Positions 53,388 through 63,394 of a stretch of 64,000 nucleotides of DNA are shown piece after piece; positions within the stretch are counted from its first letter, which is position 1; the number at the start of each line of letters is the position of its first letter. Source of the stretch: Bradyrhizobium erythrophlei (lineage in GTDB: Bacteria > Pseudomonadota > Alphaproteobacteria > Rhizobiales > Xanthobacteraceae); NCBI RefSeq assembly GCF_900129505.1, contig NZ_LT670818.1, positions 62,001 to 126,000 on the forward strand. Direction: 5' to 3'. The notes beneath the pieces are model-generated. The model saw nothing but the letters and a program-made list of their open reading frames with translations, was not told the DNA's origin and did not search any database. The position numbers were made by a program, and so were the translations under genes.

Positions 53388-56300
53388 CTAGAACGCTGGC
53401 CGCTGCGGATTGGCGGCCGGCGGCGTCAGCACCAGCGGCGGCTTCGGCCTCGGCGGCCGTGCGAGGGGCGGCGGCCCGGGCGGTGGGCGGACCTCGATCG
53501 GCGGCGGCAGGGGTGCCAGCTGCTGGCTGACGATGGGCGCGCCGGGATTCGCACTGGAACTTGGCGGCGCCACCGCAGCGGGCGGACGCGGTGCGTTGGC
53601 TCTCGGCTTGGGCAGAGGCCGGCGTGGCAGGTCGGAAGTTGGTTGATCCGAGGGCTCCGCGTCCGGGGCTGCGCCGGAAGACGACGGAATCGACGCCGGC
53701 ACGGTGAGCGATGGCGGCGGTTCGCCGCGCTCGATCGAATCCAGCCTTCTCGTCTCGCGGTCGATCGCGCGCACCGCCAGCCAGGACGACAACGACGCCA
53801 CGTCGACGGTGCGATTGAGCGCATCGGGCGAACCGGCCGCAAACAACTGGATTTCGGGAGGGCTCGTGGCCAGACCGGTTGCTGTCGACGTCAGCGTGAC
53901 GCGAATGTCGGCCTGATCGGCGGGAATGTCGTAGCCGCCCGAGACGATGGCGCGTGCGGCGTCGGACTCGAGCGTGGTGGCGCCGACGCGCAGCCGGCCG
54001 TCGCCGATGCTGAATGGAATTTGCGCCGACTTCACCGTCAACGCGCCGGCCGAAAGCACGAGATCGACAATCTGCCGCAGCTTGGCATCGTCGGTCGCCT
54101 GGCCAATGTCGCTGGCGCGGATCGCGACGTCGAAGGCGCGCGGATCGAGCCCCGCGATGCGGGCGGATTCCAATGTCACGGTGCCGCTGCCGGACAGCGC
54201 GCCCGTCATCGCCGAGGCGCTGCGGCCCTGGCTCGTCAGCGTCAGCTGCATCGACATCCGCCCCGCGGGCATCGCGAGATTACGATAGCGCAACGCGGCG
54301 CCATCGACGCCCGTAAGCTGGACGCGGGCATTCAGCGCGATCCCGTTCGGACTCGGCCTGGTGTCGATGGTCGCGGCCGTTTCCCCGCCGCCGATCCCGC
54401 CCTTGATGCCGTCGAAGGTCTGCGACTGGCCGTCGCTCCTGATCGTTCCACTGACGGGGCGCAACTCGCCGCCGCCCGGCAGCGCGCCGCGCAACGCCTG
54501 AAAGGCGATTCGACCGCGCCATCCCCTCGACAGTCCGGCTCCGAGCGGTTCCGCGGCGTCGTGCCCCGCCGCTCCGATGGCGAGCGCGAAGGCCGGCGCG
54601 AGATCGATCGTGTCGAGACCGACTTCGCCGTCGACATTCCTTTCGCCATCGAGCGCGACCGCGACGCGCCCGCGCAGCCGCGAGCCCGATATCGTGCTGT
54701 CGAGATCGTCGAAAGTCAGTCTGTTGCCGGCCAGCGACACGCGCGAGGACAGGTTGATGTTCTGCGCAAGCCGGTCCGCCGGCTTGAGGTCGAGCAGTGG
54801 CGCGAGGCTGGCGCCGCGAATGTTCAAATTGACGCTGGCCTTGGGCTCCTGCGTCCACGGCTCGGCTGTACCCTGCGCTTCCGCATCCAGCCCGGTTCCC
54901 GACAATTTTGCTTTCAACCGCAACGGCGCGCGCCAGACGCCCGCCACCGATCCCTCGAATCGCGCCGGGCCGTCACCGGCCGCGATCACGCGATCGAGCC
55001 CGAACAACGCCAGCAGGATGCGGCCCTGATCCGACGACAGTTTCGATTCAAGGCTGAATTCGCTGCGCCGGAGCGCATCGAGATCGACCCCAAGCAGCGC
55101 CGCCGCATCTGGCGTTGTTGTGAGCACGACCTGTCCCTTGAGCTGCGGCGCGTCGATACCGAGCTCGGCCCTGGCAATCGGACCATCGGCGCGTGCCTTA
55201 TTCTTGTTGAGATCGAGCACGAGTTTCGTGCGCACGGGGCCCGGAGCTAGTCCCAACGCACTGAGCCGCGCGGCGAGCGACGGTGCAAACGGCGTAATCA
55301 GCCCGGTGAGCTGGCCCATCGATGCCGCGGTTGAATCAAGCGCCAGCCTTCCGATCAAGCTGACGCGATCGAAATTGCCACCACCCTCCAGCGTGACGCC
55401 ATCGGGCTGGCCGATCTTCAACCGGTCGAGCAGGAAAAACTTCGGACCGTAGCCTAATTTCGCCGCGAACGGCCGCAACTCCTGACCGGCCGAAATGGCG
55501 CGGCCGATGTCGAGCGACACTTGCGCTTCCTCGGGCCATTCGCCCGGCGGGCCCGCCAGCGAGCGCGCGAAGGCGGCTGCGGCATCGAGATCGAGACGTT
55601 CTCCCTTCAGCTCGGCATCGAAGCGGGAACCGCCGCCGGCCGGCAGATTGGACAGCGCCACGCGGCCTTCGACGGCGCCGCCGTCGATCTCCGCCTTCAT
55701 GGCTTCGATGGTGAATCCGCCCGCGGCCAGGCTGACATTGCCGCGCAGACGCAGCGGCTTCTGGTTGCGATAGCTGACTTCGCTGCGGCCCTGCAGCCAC
55801 GTCATCAGCGTATCCGGATCGGATGATTCGACGCTGAGCGCGCCTTTGAAATCGGACGGACCGGCTGGGGCATTGGCGCCGGTCAGGGACAGAAGCGTCG
55901 CACCGGGCGCGCGAAGATCCAGCCGCTCGATGGCCCAGGATCCGGTGTCGCTGCCGAGGCCGGCGGTCAAATTCTGCACCGGGCGGCCGCCGAGCATGAT
56001 CTGCTCGGCGCTGAATTCGATCTTTGTCGGGATCGGCGGTTGCGGGATGCCGGCCATCAGCGCCCGCAAGGCGGGCACCACGCGCAGCGGCTCGTAGTCC
56101 TTGGTATCCCTCGCGGCAAACCTGCCGGCATCGAGCTGCCGCGCCGAGAGCGCGGCGTGCAGCAGCGGCGAGGCGCCGAAGCTGATATCGCCGAGACCCG
56201 AAAATCTCAGCGCGCGCTCTTCGGCGCCGTAGCTGACGTCGAGCTGGTCGAGCTTTGCCGAGGCCGGATCGGCCTTGACCTTGGCCGATATTTTCCAGGG

Positions 56301-57059
56301 CGTGATCGGCACGTCGTTCTTGGCCTTGAGGCCGGGGGGAACCGCCAGCACCAGCGCGCCATCGAAGCGCGGGGCGCGGGTCTCGAATGACAGCACGCCA
56401 TCGAGGTCGACGGCGAGCGCGCGGGCCCCGGGATCGATGTTGAGATGGACGCGGGTCGCGCTACCATCGCTGCTCGGACCGGATGAGACCCGAAACGGGT
56501 AGCGCAGCCCCGACAGCGTGAAATTGCCGTCGCCCCGCACCGCGCCCGCCAGCGAGCGCACGTCGCCGGAGAAGGCGATATCGTTCAGTTCCAGGGTGCC
56601 GCGGCTGGCCGCATCATGCAGGGCGATGCGGCCGGTCAGGTTCAGGCGGCCGATCGAGAGCGATCCCAGATTGAATTTCCCGGTCGACGCCGGCAGTTCG
56701 ACCCGACCCTGCCGATCAAGGCCGAGATCGACCGACATGCCGTTGATGGTCAGGACGTCCGCGCGCCATTCGCCGCGCATCAGCGAGCCCAGGCTGAAAT
56801 CGACGTCGAGCTTGTCGGCGCGGATCTTGCCGAGATCGTTGGCGGATCCCACCACCACCGATCGCAGCCGCAACGACGGCGTCGGCAACAGCCGCGCGTC
56901 CAGTTCGCCGGCGACGCGCACCGGCGCGCCGATTACCCGCGTCGCCTCGGCCTCGAATTGCGGCCGGAACTGATTCCAGTCGATGAAGTACGGCCCGATC
57001 AGCGCGGCCATCAGCGCGAGGATAAAAGCAATCGCCAATCCGAGCAGCGTCGTCTGCAC
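53388..57059 (-). CDS. Large AsmA family protein
   Basis: 1223 residues. One N-terminal membrane anchor (LLGLAIAFILALMAALIGPYF) is followed by DWNQFRPQFEAEATRVIGAPV, the AsmA start pattern, then long beta-rich periplasmic sequence with an AsmA C-terminal-like part around 850-1080, and a Pro-rich tail of about 80 residues. AsmA/TamB/YhdP-type proteins bridge the envelope and move phospholipid between membranes. The long frames on the opposite strand are shadows. It is transcribed alone. Confidence 0.9.
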   Translation of the reverse strand: MQTTLLGLAIAFILALMAALIGPYFIDWNQFRPQFEAEATRVIGAPVRVAGELDARLLPTPSLRLRSVVVGSANDLGKIRADKLDVDFSLGSLMRGEWRADVLTINGMSVDLGLDRQGRVELPASTGKFNLGSLSIGRLNLTGRIALHDAASRGTLELNDIAFSGDVRSLAGAVRGDGNFTLSGLRYPFRVSSGPSSDGSATRVHLNIDPGARALAVDLDGVLSFETRAPRFDGALVLAVPPGLKAKNDVPITPWKISAKVKADPASAKLDQLDVSYGAEERALRFSGLGDISFGASPLLHAALSARQLDAGRFAARDTKDYEPLRVVPALRALMAGIPQPPIPTKIEFSAEQIMLGGRPVQNLTAGLGSDTGSWAIERLDLRAPGATLLSLTGANAPAGPSDFKGALSVESSDPDTLMTWLQGRSEVSYRNQKPLRLRGNVSLAAGGFTIEAMKAEIDGGAVEGRVALSNLPAGGGSRFDAELKGERLDLDAAAAFARSLAGPPGEWPEEAQVSLDIGRAISAGQELRPFAAKLGYGPKFFLLDRLKIGQPDGVTLEGGGNFDRVSLIGRLALDSTAASMGQLTGLITPFAPSLAARLSALGLAPGPVRTKLVLDLNKNKARADGPIARAELGIDAPQLKGQVVLTTTPDAAALLGVDLDALRRSEFSLESKLSSDQGRILLALFGLDRVIAAGDGPARFEGSVAGVWRAPLRLKAKLSGTGLDAEAQGTAEPWTQEPKASVNLNIRGASLAPLLDLKPADRLAQNINLSSRVSLAGNRLTFDDLDSTISGSRLRGRVAVALDGERNVDGEVGLDTIDLAPAFALAIGAAGHDAAEPLGAGLSRGWRGRIAFQALRGALPGGGELRPVSGTIRSDGQSQTFDGIKGGIGGGETAATIDTRPSPNGIALNARVQLTGVDGAALRYRNLAMPAGRMSMQLTLTSQGRSASAMTGALSGSGTVTLESARIAGLDPRAFDVAIRASDIGQATDDAKLRQIVDLVLSAGALTVKSAQIPFSIGDGRLRVGATTLESDAARAIVSGGYDIPADQADIRVTLTSTATGLATSPPEIQLFAAGSPDALNRTVDVASLSSWLAVRAIDRETRRLDSIERGEPPPSLTVPASIPSSSGAAPDAEPSDQPTSDLPRRPLPKPRANAPRPPAAVAPPSSSANPGAPIVSQQLAPLPPPIEVRPPPGPPPLARPPRPKPPLVLTPPAANPQRPAF

Positions 57060-57211
57060 GGTGTCTCCCTCTGAGCGCGCTCCGGCGGGGCGGCGTGACC
57101 CAGCCCATCTGCCGGCGCCTCGCGCCCGTCGCCGCCCGAAATCACCCCCGGAACACCGCTATATATAGAGGCAACTGTGGCGAAGTCACAGCGTCTCGCG
57201 CGCAGACCTCC

Positions 57212-58444
57212 TTACCAGCTTGCGGGCAGGTTTTTCAGGCCGCGCAGCACGAAGGTCGGCCGCCATTCCGGATTTTCGGCGTTGTCGAGCCGCAAGCCCG
57301 GCAGGCGGCGCAGCAGAGTCGAAATCGCGACCTCGGCCTCGATCCGGGCCAGTTGGGCGCCGAGACAGAGGTGGATGCCGCCGCCAAAGGACTGCGGGCG
57401 GATTTTGGGACGCGTGATGTCGAGCCGGTCCGGCCGGTCGGGATAAACCGCCGGATCCCGGTTGGCCGAACCCAATAGGCACAGCACGCTTTCGCCCTTC
57501 GGGATTTTCCGGCCGCCGAGTTCTTCGATGTCCTCCAGCGCCACTCGGCCGGTCAATTGCACCGAGGAATCGTAGCGCAGGAACTCCTCGATGGCGTTGC
57601 TGATGAGTTGAGGATTGGCCTTGAGCAGTGCGAGTTGGTCGGGATTGCGGTGGAGCGCCAGCAGCCCGTTTCCGATCAGATTGACCGTGGTCTCGTGGCC
57701 GGCGCCGAACAACAGGATGATATTGGCGGTCAGTTCCTCATTGGAAAGCTTGCTGCCGTCTTCCTCGGCCTGCACCAGTTGCGTCGTCAGATCGTCGCCG
57801 GGGTCCTTGCGGCGCAGCTCGAACAGCTGCTGGAAGTACATCTGCGCCATCAGGTTGCCGGCATTGGCCTGCTCGATTTCGGCTTTCGAGAGCGGCACCG
57901 GATCGAGCAGGCGCCCGCCGTCGCGCGAGCTGGCATAAAACACCTCACGATGCTCCTCGGGAATTCCGAGCATGTCGCAGATGATGGTGACCGGCAGCCG
58001 GAATGCGAAATCCTCGATCAGGTCCATATGCCCCTGCGGCCCGATGCGATCCAGCGTCTGATCGACGATCTCTTGAATGCGTGGACGCATGTCCTCGACC
58101 CGGCGCGCGGTGAACGCTTTCACCACCAGCCCGCGCAGGCGGGTATGGTCGGGCGGGTCCTGCTGCAGCATCCAGTGGCTCATGCTGCGGAACACCGGCT
58201 CCTTCATGATATCGGGTCCGTAGCGCCGCTTGGTCCGCTCGACGAAATCCTTGCCGAAGCGCTTGTCGCGCATCACCAGACTGACCTCGGCATGGCGGCT
58301 GGCGACGTACGCCCCGTACGCCGTGAGGTGCATCGGGTCGGTGGTGCGCAGCCGCTCGTAATGCGGGTAGGGATCGCGAATGAAGTCGGGCGACAGCGGG
58401 TTGAACAGCGGCTCGGGCGCGGTGGTCTGAAGCTGTTCGTTCAT
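57212..58444 (-). CDS. Cytochrome P450
   Basis: 410 residues from ATG 58444 (GAGGT upstream), the normal soluble bacterial size. The I-helix AGHETT, K-helix ExxR in EEFLRYD, and the heme ligand Cys in FGGGIHLCLGAQLAR are all present. There is no membrane anchor. It lacks adjacent ferredoxin or reductase genes, so partners are encoded elsewhere. It is divergent from a TetR regulator, with a 14-bp palindrome between them. Confidence 0.95.
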   Translation of the reverse strand: MNEQLQTTAPEPLFNPLSPDFIRDPYPHYERLRTTDPMHLTAYGAYVASRHAEVSLVMRDKRFGKDFVERTKRRYGPDIMKEPVFRSMSHWMLQQDPPDHTRLRGLVVKAFTARRVEDMRPRIQEIVDQTLDRIGPQGHMDLIEDFAFRLPVTIICDMLGIPEEHREVFYASSRDGGRLLDPVPLSKAEIEQANAGNLMAQMYFQQLFELRRKDPGDDLTTQLVQAEEDGSKLSNEELTANIILLFGAGHETTVNLIGNGLLALHRNPDQLALLKANPQLISNAIEEFLRYDSSVQLTGRVALEDIEELGGRKIPKGESVLCLLGSANRDPAVYPDRPDRLDITRPKIRPQSFGGGIHLCLGAQLARIEAEVAISTLLRRLPGLRLDNAENPEWRPTFVLRGLKNLPASW

Positions 58445-58476
58445 GGTGACCTCAATCAGGTGACAGTCCAATATCG

Positions 58477-58490
58477 ATACACTCTTGTAT
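58477..58490. promoter_or_regulatory. Putative TetR operator between P450 and tetR
   Basis: The inverted repeat ATACA-CTCT-TGTAT is centred between the two divergent start codons, 33 bp from the P450 start and 30 bp from the TetR start. Partial symmetry extends outward to CAA/TTG. This fits a shared operator of the adjacent TetR protein. Confidence 0.55.
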
Positions 58491-58519
58491 TGAGTTGCAT
58501 TTTGCCGTAAAATTGCGGG

Positions 58520-59131
58520 ATGTCAAGAGTTCGGACCAGACCGACCCGGGACGATACCCGTGAAAAGCTGTTCGAGGCGGCGGCGCGAATGTTCGAGGAA
58601 CAGGGCATCGGTGGCGCCAGCATCGAGGCCATCGCGGCCGCGGCCGGCTTTACGCGCGGGGCGTTTTATTCGAACTTTACCGGCAAGGACGAGTTGATCA
58701 TCGCCATGCTCGAGGATCACGTCGAGCAAACCGTTCAACGCAATCTCGATCTTCTCGCCCGGCACAAGAACATTGCGGACTTCATCGAAGCTCTGCGAAC
58801 GATGGACCGCAGCCTGCAGGATCCGCTCGGCCGCTCTCCGCTGTTGCATATGGAAATGATCCTGTTCGTGGCGCGCGCCGAAAAGCGCAGACCGGAATTG
58901 GCCAAGCGCCTGCGCGCGAGGCGGCAACTGATCACCGATATCGTCGAGACGGCGTTGAAGAACGCGGGCAGGAGCGGTTCGCTGAACCCGGCATGGACGG
59001 GCGCGATACTGCTCGCGCTGGAGGACGGTTTCCGTCTGCACCGCCTGATCGATCCGGAGACCACGCCGGCCGACAGCTTCCTGCGAGCGATCGGCGATCT
59101 GCAGCGAGCTGTCCGAACCACGCCGGCCTGA
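58520..59131 (+). CDS. TetR family transcriptional regulator (P450-linked)
   Basis: 203 residues. N-terminal HTH: TREKLFEAAARMFEEQGIGG, then ASIEAIAAAAGFTRGAFYSNF, the strongly conserved TetR pattern. The C-terminal ligand-binding part has no recognisable specialised motif. Divergence from the P450 and the palindrome at 58477 suggest repression of the P450 until a substrate-like ligand binds. Confidence 0.93.
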   Translation: MSRVRTRPTRDDTREKLFEAAARMFEEQGIGGASIEAIAAAAGFTRGAFYSNFTGKDELIIAMLEDHVEQTVQRNLDLLARHKNIADFIEALRTMDRSLQDPLGRSPLLHMEMILFVARAEKRRPELAKRLRARRQLITDIVETALKNAGRSGSLNPAWTGAILLALEDGFRLHRLIDPETTPADSFLRAIGDLQRAVRTTPA

Positions 59132-59168
59132 CGAACGTCACGACGGCGACGCGGTGTTCGCTCCATTC

Positions 59169-60536
59169 TCAAGCGGTGTGGGCGCCGGCCCGGGCCTTGT
59201 GCAATTGTCCCGCGACCGCCCTCACCTTGCGGGGCGACGCCATCCAGATCGCGAAGGCGGACAATGCGCTGACGGCGAAGCCGATGGCGAAGGCGAAGCC
59301 GTAACTGCCAGTAAGGTCGTGCAGCGCGCCGGTGACCCAGGGACCGGCGGCGCCACCAGCAAGTGCTGCGAGCATCACGGTGCCGAAGATGCTGCCGAAA
59401 TGCCTGCCCTGAAATATTTCCAGCACCACCGCCCCCATGATGGAGGTCAGGCCATAACCGAGCGCGCCCTGCGCCAGTACCATGAGGTAGACCAGCGTCA
59501 GGACTGGAAAGGATTTCAGCGCGATCAAGGCCGCAAAGCAGATCGCAAAGCCAGAGCACCCGGCGGTCCAGATCCATTCCCGCCCAACCCGGTCGGAGAG
59601 ATGGCCGAGCCAGATCTGGCCGGGAATGCCGAGCAGGCTGACGGCGCCCAGGGACCACACCGCGACGTTCGGGCTGAAGCCGATGTCGAGCAGATATTTG
59701 GTCTGGTGAACCTGCACCGCGTACCAGATGTACAGGCCGCCGAAATAACCGAGCGATATCCACCAGAACCGCGCGGTGCGCACCGCGCGGCCCAGGGTCC
59801 AGTCGATGCCGGCCCAGTCGTGATCGACGACATAGGATACCGGCTTGATCGCGGCCGAGGGGGCTGCGTCGCCGTCCGGCCGAAGCCCGATATCCTCGGG
59901 GCGCTTGTGCAGCAACAGATTGATCGGCGCCAGCACCACCAGGATCAGGATTCCCATTGCCGTGCAGGCGGTGCGCCATCCCGTCTGCTCGATCATGTGC
60001 TGCACCCATGGCAACAGCGTCATCGAGCCGATGCCGACGCCGGCGAACGCCAGACCGATCGCCAGCCCGCGCCTGCGGTTGAACCAGTGGGGCAGAAACA
60101 GCGATTGGCCGGAATAGCCGAGGCAGATGCTGCCCGCGCCGACCATGACGCCGATGGTCACATAGAGATGCCAGGGCTGCGTCGTCAGCGGCGCCAGCAG
60201 CATGCCGCCCGCCATCAAGGCGACGCCGAGCTCCATCATGGCGCGCGGGCCGGCGCGGTCCATCAGGCGGCCGATCAGCGGGCTGACCGCGGCGGACACC
60301 ACAAAGCCGAACGAGAAGGCGCCCGCGGTGACCCCGCGCTCCCAGCCGAACTCATCGATGATCGGCGGAAAGAACAGCGAAAAGGCGGTGCGGGCGTTGA
60401 CCCCGATCGCCATGGTAACGAAAGTCACGCCGACGATGATCCAGCCGTAAAAGAAGGGAAGCCGGGCCGGCGCAACGTCCTTTGCGATTGCCTTTTCCGG
60501 ACCTGCATGACGCACGTCATCTTCATCAGCGCTCAT
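59169..60536 (-). CDS. MFS transporter (OFA/monocarboxylate-type)
   Basis: 455 residues from ATG 60536. Twelve hydrophobic segments lie in two halves; the loop 2-3 motif is GRLMDRAGPR. It resembles oxalate/formate- or monocarboxylate-type MFS permeases. The start overlaps the stop of the dehydrogenase gene (ATGA), and it is last in the TRAP-dehydrogenase operon, which suggests transport of the same or a related organic acid. Confidence 0.88.
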   Translation of the reverse strand: MSADEDDVRHAGPEKAIAKDVAPARLPFFYGWIIVGVTFVTMAIGVNARTAFSLFFPPIIDEFGWERGVTAGAFSFGFVVSAAVSPLIGRLMDRAGPRAMMELGVALMAGGMLLAPLTTQPWHLYVTIGVMVGAGSICLGYSGQSLFLPHWFNRRRGLAIGLAFAGVGIGSMTLLPWVQHMIEQTGWRTACTAMGILILVVLAPINLLLHKRPEDIGLRPDGDAAPSAAIKPVSYVVDHDWAGIDWTLGRAVRTARFWWISLGYFGGLYIWYAVQVHQTKYLLDIGFSPNVAVWSLGAVSLLGIPGQIWLGHLSDRVGREWIWTAGCSGFAICFAALIALKSFPVLTLVYLMVLAQGALGYGLTSIMGAVVLEIFQGRHFGSIFGTVMLAALAGGAAGPWVTGALHDLTGSYGFAFAIGFAVSALSAFAIWMASPRKVRAVAGQLHKARAGAHTA

Positions 60537-61510
60537 GAACGGCGTGCCCAATGATCGGCATTGACGGCTCCGTGAGGAACCCTGCCATTGATGATCGCTT
60601 CAACCTGGCGAACCGTTTCGGATGACTGGCTTTCGATCGCCGGCTGGGTCAACCCGCCGATATGCGGGGTCGCGATGACATTCTCGAGGTTTGCCAACTC
60701 CGGCGTTGGCATCTGATCCCGGGCGCGGCCGACATCCATCGCCGCCCCCGCGATGCGGTTCTCGCGCAACGCGACGCTCAACGCAGCCTCATCGATGAGA
60801 TTGCCGCGAGACAAATTGATGAAGAACGCGTCGGGTCGCATCCGCGCCAGCGCGGCCGGCCCGATCAGCTTTTCGGTCTGTTCATTCGCGACCGCGAGGC
60901 AGACCACGTAATCCGCCTTCCCGAGCAACTCCTCGAGCGAAACATGCTCGCCATCCGCGCGATCGACCGTCAGGAAGGGATCGGCGATCAAGACCGTCAT
61001 GCCCAGTGATTTCAGAACAGGCGCGAGATAGCGACCGATGCAGCCGTAGCCGATAATGCCAACGGTGCTGCCGGACAGTTGACGGCCCATCGCGACCTCC
61101 GGCATCCGTCCGGAATGGTAGTCCGCCGTCGCCCGCGAAATTCCGCGCGACAGATCGACCAGAAAGCCGAGCGCGAGTTCCGCGACGGAAGCCACGAAGC
61201 CGGGCCCTGCCCTCGTGACCAGCACGCCGGCCGCGCTTGCGGCCTTGACATCGATGTTGCGGATATCGACCGCGCAGCGAACGAAAGCGCGCAGCTTTGG
61301 CAGCCGCGGAAAGATCTCGCCTGGCCCCTCCGTCAACCGGTCGGCCACGATGATGTCGACATCGCGCGCGGCTTCGATCAGCGCAGCGGCGTCAAGCGCG
61401 TCGTCGGCTTCGTTCAAGACCACATGCGCGGCCACCTGCAGGCCCTTCAGGCTACGCTCGCCGTAATACTGGCGACGAAACTGGGGCGTATGGGTCAGCA
61501 ACACTTTCAA
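60533..61510 (-). CDS. D-2-hydroxyacid dehydrogenase (phosphoglycerate-dehydrogenase-like)
   Basis: 325 residues, starting at TTG 61510 with GGGAGA six bases upstream; no ATG fits. The NAD-binding GYGCIGRYLAP motif lies near 150, the catalytic Arg in NLSRGNLID, and the catalytic His in ATPHIGG. Typical substrates are 2-hydroxy or 2-oxo acids. Its place between the TRAP permease and the MFS gene indicates catabolism of an imported hydroxyacid. Confidence 0.87.
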   Translation of the reverse strand: MKVLLTHTPQFRRQYYGERSLKGLQVAAHVVLNEADDALDAAALIEAARDVDIIVADRLTEGPGEIFPRLPKLRAFVRCAVDIRNIDVKAASAAGVLVTRAGPGFVASVAELALGFLVDLSRGISRATADYHSGRMPEVAMGRQLSGSTVGIIGYGCIGRYLAPVLKSLGMTVLIADPFLTVDRADGEHVSLEELLGKADYVVCLAVANEQTEKLIGPAALARMRPDAFFINLSRGNLIDEAALSVALRENRIAGAAMDVGRARDQMPTPELANLENVIATPHIGGLTQPAIESQSSETVRQVEAIINGRVPHGAVNADHWARRS

Positions 61511-61529
61511 CCGAGTTCTCCCAAGGGAG

Positions 61530-63383
61530 TCAGTACCCGAAGGCGCGCGGCAACGCGGTACTGATGGCGGGAACAAAGGCGATCACCAGCAGACACAGTA
61601 ACAGAAGTCCGAGATAACCGATGATGGGCTTGACCGTCTGTTCGATCGGCACGTTGCCGATCAGGCAGGCCCCGTAGAGGCCTAACCCGAGCGGCGGAGC
61701 GAACAGGCCGATTCCCATCGCAATCACCAGCACGACGCCGAAATGCAGGGGGTCGACGCCGAGCCTGACCGCAACTGGCAACAAGAGCGGCCCGAAGATA
61801 ATGAGCGCCGCGGCGCCCTCAAGCACCGAACCCATCACGATCAGCACGGCGATCGACAGCAGCATGAACATCCAAGTGCCGTGCGTGCCAGACAGCGAGA
61901 GCATCGTCTCGCCGACCGCATGCGGCACCTGCTGCAGCGTGAGGATGAAGGCGACCGACTGCGCGGCTGCGACGATGAACAACACCAATCCGGAACGCGT
62001 TGCCGCCTGCACGAAGCTGTGCGCCGCCGTCCTCGGACTGAGCTCGCGGAAAACGAGGCTGCCGATGACGATCGCATAGAGCACCGCGAACGCCGAGATC
62101 TCGGTGGCGGTGGCGAACCCGCTCTTGAAGCCCGCGAAGATCATGAAGATCAATCCGAACGACGCGATCGCTCCGCTCCACAGACCCGACATCGGAGGCC
62201 GCGGTTCGGCCTCGACACGCGACACCCGGCTCTTTCCGAAGATCACCGACACCGCGATCAGGGCCAATGCCATCAGCCCTGCCGGCAGCAGGCCCGCGAC
62301 GAACAGGCCGCCGATCGACAGGTTGGCGACGAATCCCAGGATGATCAGATTGATGCAGGGCGGAATGGTTTCCGCCATGACCGCGGAGGCCGCGAGCAAC
62401 GCCACCGCGCTGCCCGGATTCTGCCGTGACCGGCGCGCCGCCGGGATCAGCACCGAGCCGACCGCCGCGACATCGGCCATCTTGGAACCGGAGATGCCCG
62501 AAAACAGCACCATCGACGTCACCATCACGACGTTGAGGCCACCGCGCATGTGCCCCACGGCGCGCTGCAGCAGCTCGATGAGGCGAACCGACATGCCGTT
62601 CGCTTCCATCAGATAGCCGACCAGAATGAAGAACGGGATCGCAAGCAGCACGAAATTGTCGATGCCGCGCGCCATCTGCTGCGCGAAGATGACGCCGGGC
62701 AGCGTGCCCTCGACCCAGATGAAGGTCAGCGCCGCCAGCGCCAGCGCAAAGCCGATCGGCAATCCGCCGAACAGGGTGACGAAGAAGCCCGCCAGCATCA
62801 GCGTGCCCGACGACGGTACCGAGGCTGGAGCCAGACCGTCCCACGCCAGATAAGCGCCGACGACGAGGCCCGTCGCAACCGCGCCGGCGAGTGTGTCGCG
62901 GAAGGAACGCCTCAGAAGAAGATGGCCCGCAAAGACCGTCATGAACAGCGCGCCGACACCCATCGGATAGAACGTCAGTTCCAGCGGCAATCCGGAGCCC
63001 GAGGTTTGCCCGGTCGTCAGCCAGCCGAGCTTGATGGCGTTGAACGCCACATAGCCCGCGATGATGGATGTCAGCAGCGCACCGACGGCATCGACCGTGC
63101 GCCGGATGCCAGCCGGCAGCATGTCGACGAAAAATGCCACGCCGAGATTCTCGCTACGCGCCAGCGCGCTGGCGGCGCCGAAGAAGCTCGATCCGACCAT
63201 GAGGCCGCGGGCCACGTCGTCGGCCCACTCGACCGGGGCGTTGAACAGGAAGCGCAGCAGCACCGAACCGCAGACGACCAGGAGGTCAGCCGCGAGCAGG
63301 ATCGCCGCCGTTGCGTCGCTCAACAGCAGCAGGGCGGCTATGATCCGGTCGCCGCCGCGTTGTGTAGGCGCGGCGCCTAGCAT
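61530..63383 (-). CDS. TRAP transporter permease, fused small and large subunits (DctQM)
   Basis: 617 residues from ATG 63383. Residues about 1-160 form the four-helix DctQ part (RFLFNAPVEWADDVARGLMV) and the rest is the DctM permease (FSGISGSKMADVAAVGSVLI, and LIIFGPLLLPVA near the end). Fusion of the two subunits is known in the family. It uses an ion gradient to import an organic acid bound by the upstream DctP. It is followed closely by the dehydrogenase gene (19 bp). Confidence 0.93.
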   Translation of the reverse strand: MLGAAPTQRGGDRIIAALLLLSDATAAILLAADLLVVCGSVLLRFLFNAPVEWADDVARGLMVGSSFFGAASALARSENLGVAFFVDMLPAGIRRTVDAVGALLTSIIAGYVAFNAIKLGWLTTGQTSGSGLPLELTFYPMGVGALFMTVFAGHLLLRRSFRDTLAGAVATGLVVGAYLAWDGLAPASVPSSGTLMLAGFFVTLFGGLPIGFALALAALTFIWVEGTLPGVIFAQQMARGIDNFVLLAIPFFILVGYLMEANGMSVRLIELLQRAVGHMRGGLNVVMVTSMVLFSGISGSKMADVAAVGSVLIPAARRSRQNPGSAVALLAASAVMAETIPPCINLIILGFVANLSIGGLFVAGLLPAGLMALALIAVSVIFGKSRVSRVEAEPRPPMSGLWSGAIASFGLIFMIFAGFKSGFATATEISAFAVLYAIVIGSLVFRELSPRTAAHSFVQAATRSGLVLFIVAAAQSVAFILTLQQVPHAVGETMLSLSGTHGTWMFMLLSIAVLIVMGSVLEGAAALIIFGPLLLPVAVRLGVDPLHFGVVLVIAMGIGLFAPPLGLGLYGACLIGNVPIEQTVKPIIGYLGLLLLCLLVIAFVPAISTALPRAFGY

Positions 63384-63394
63384 GGACGGTCCCC

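Noticed and set aside
53352..55250. 632-codon Arg-rich plus-strand frame
   Set aside because: Shadow of the AsmA gene.
59154..60554. 466-codon plus-strand frame
   Set aside because: Shadow of the MFS transporter gene.
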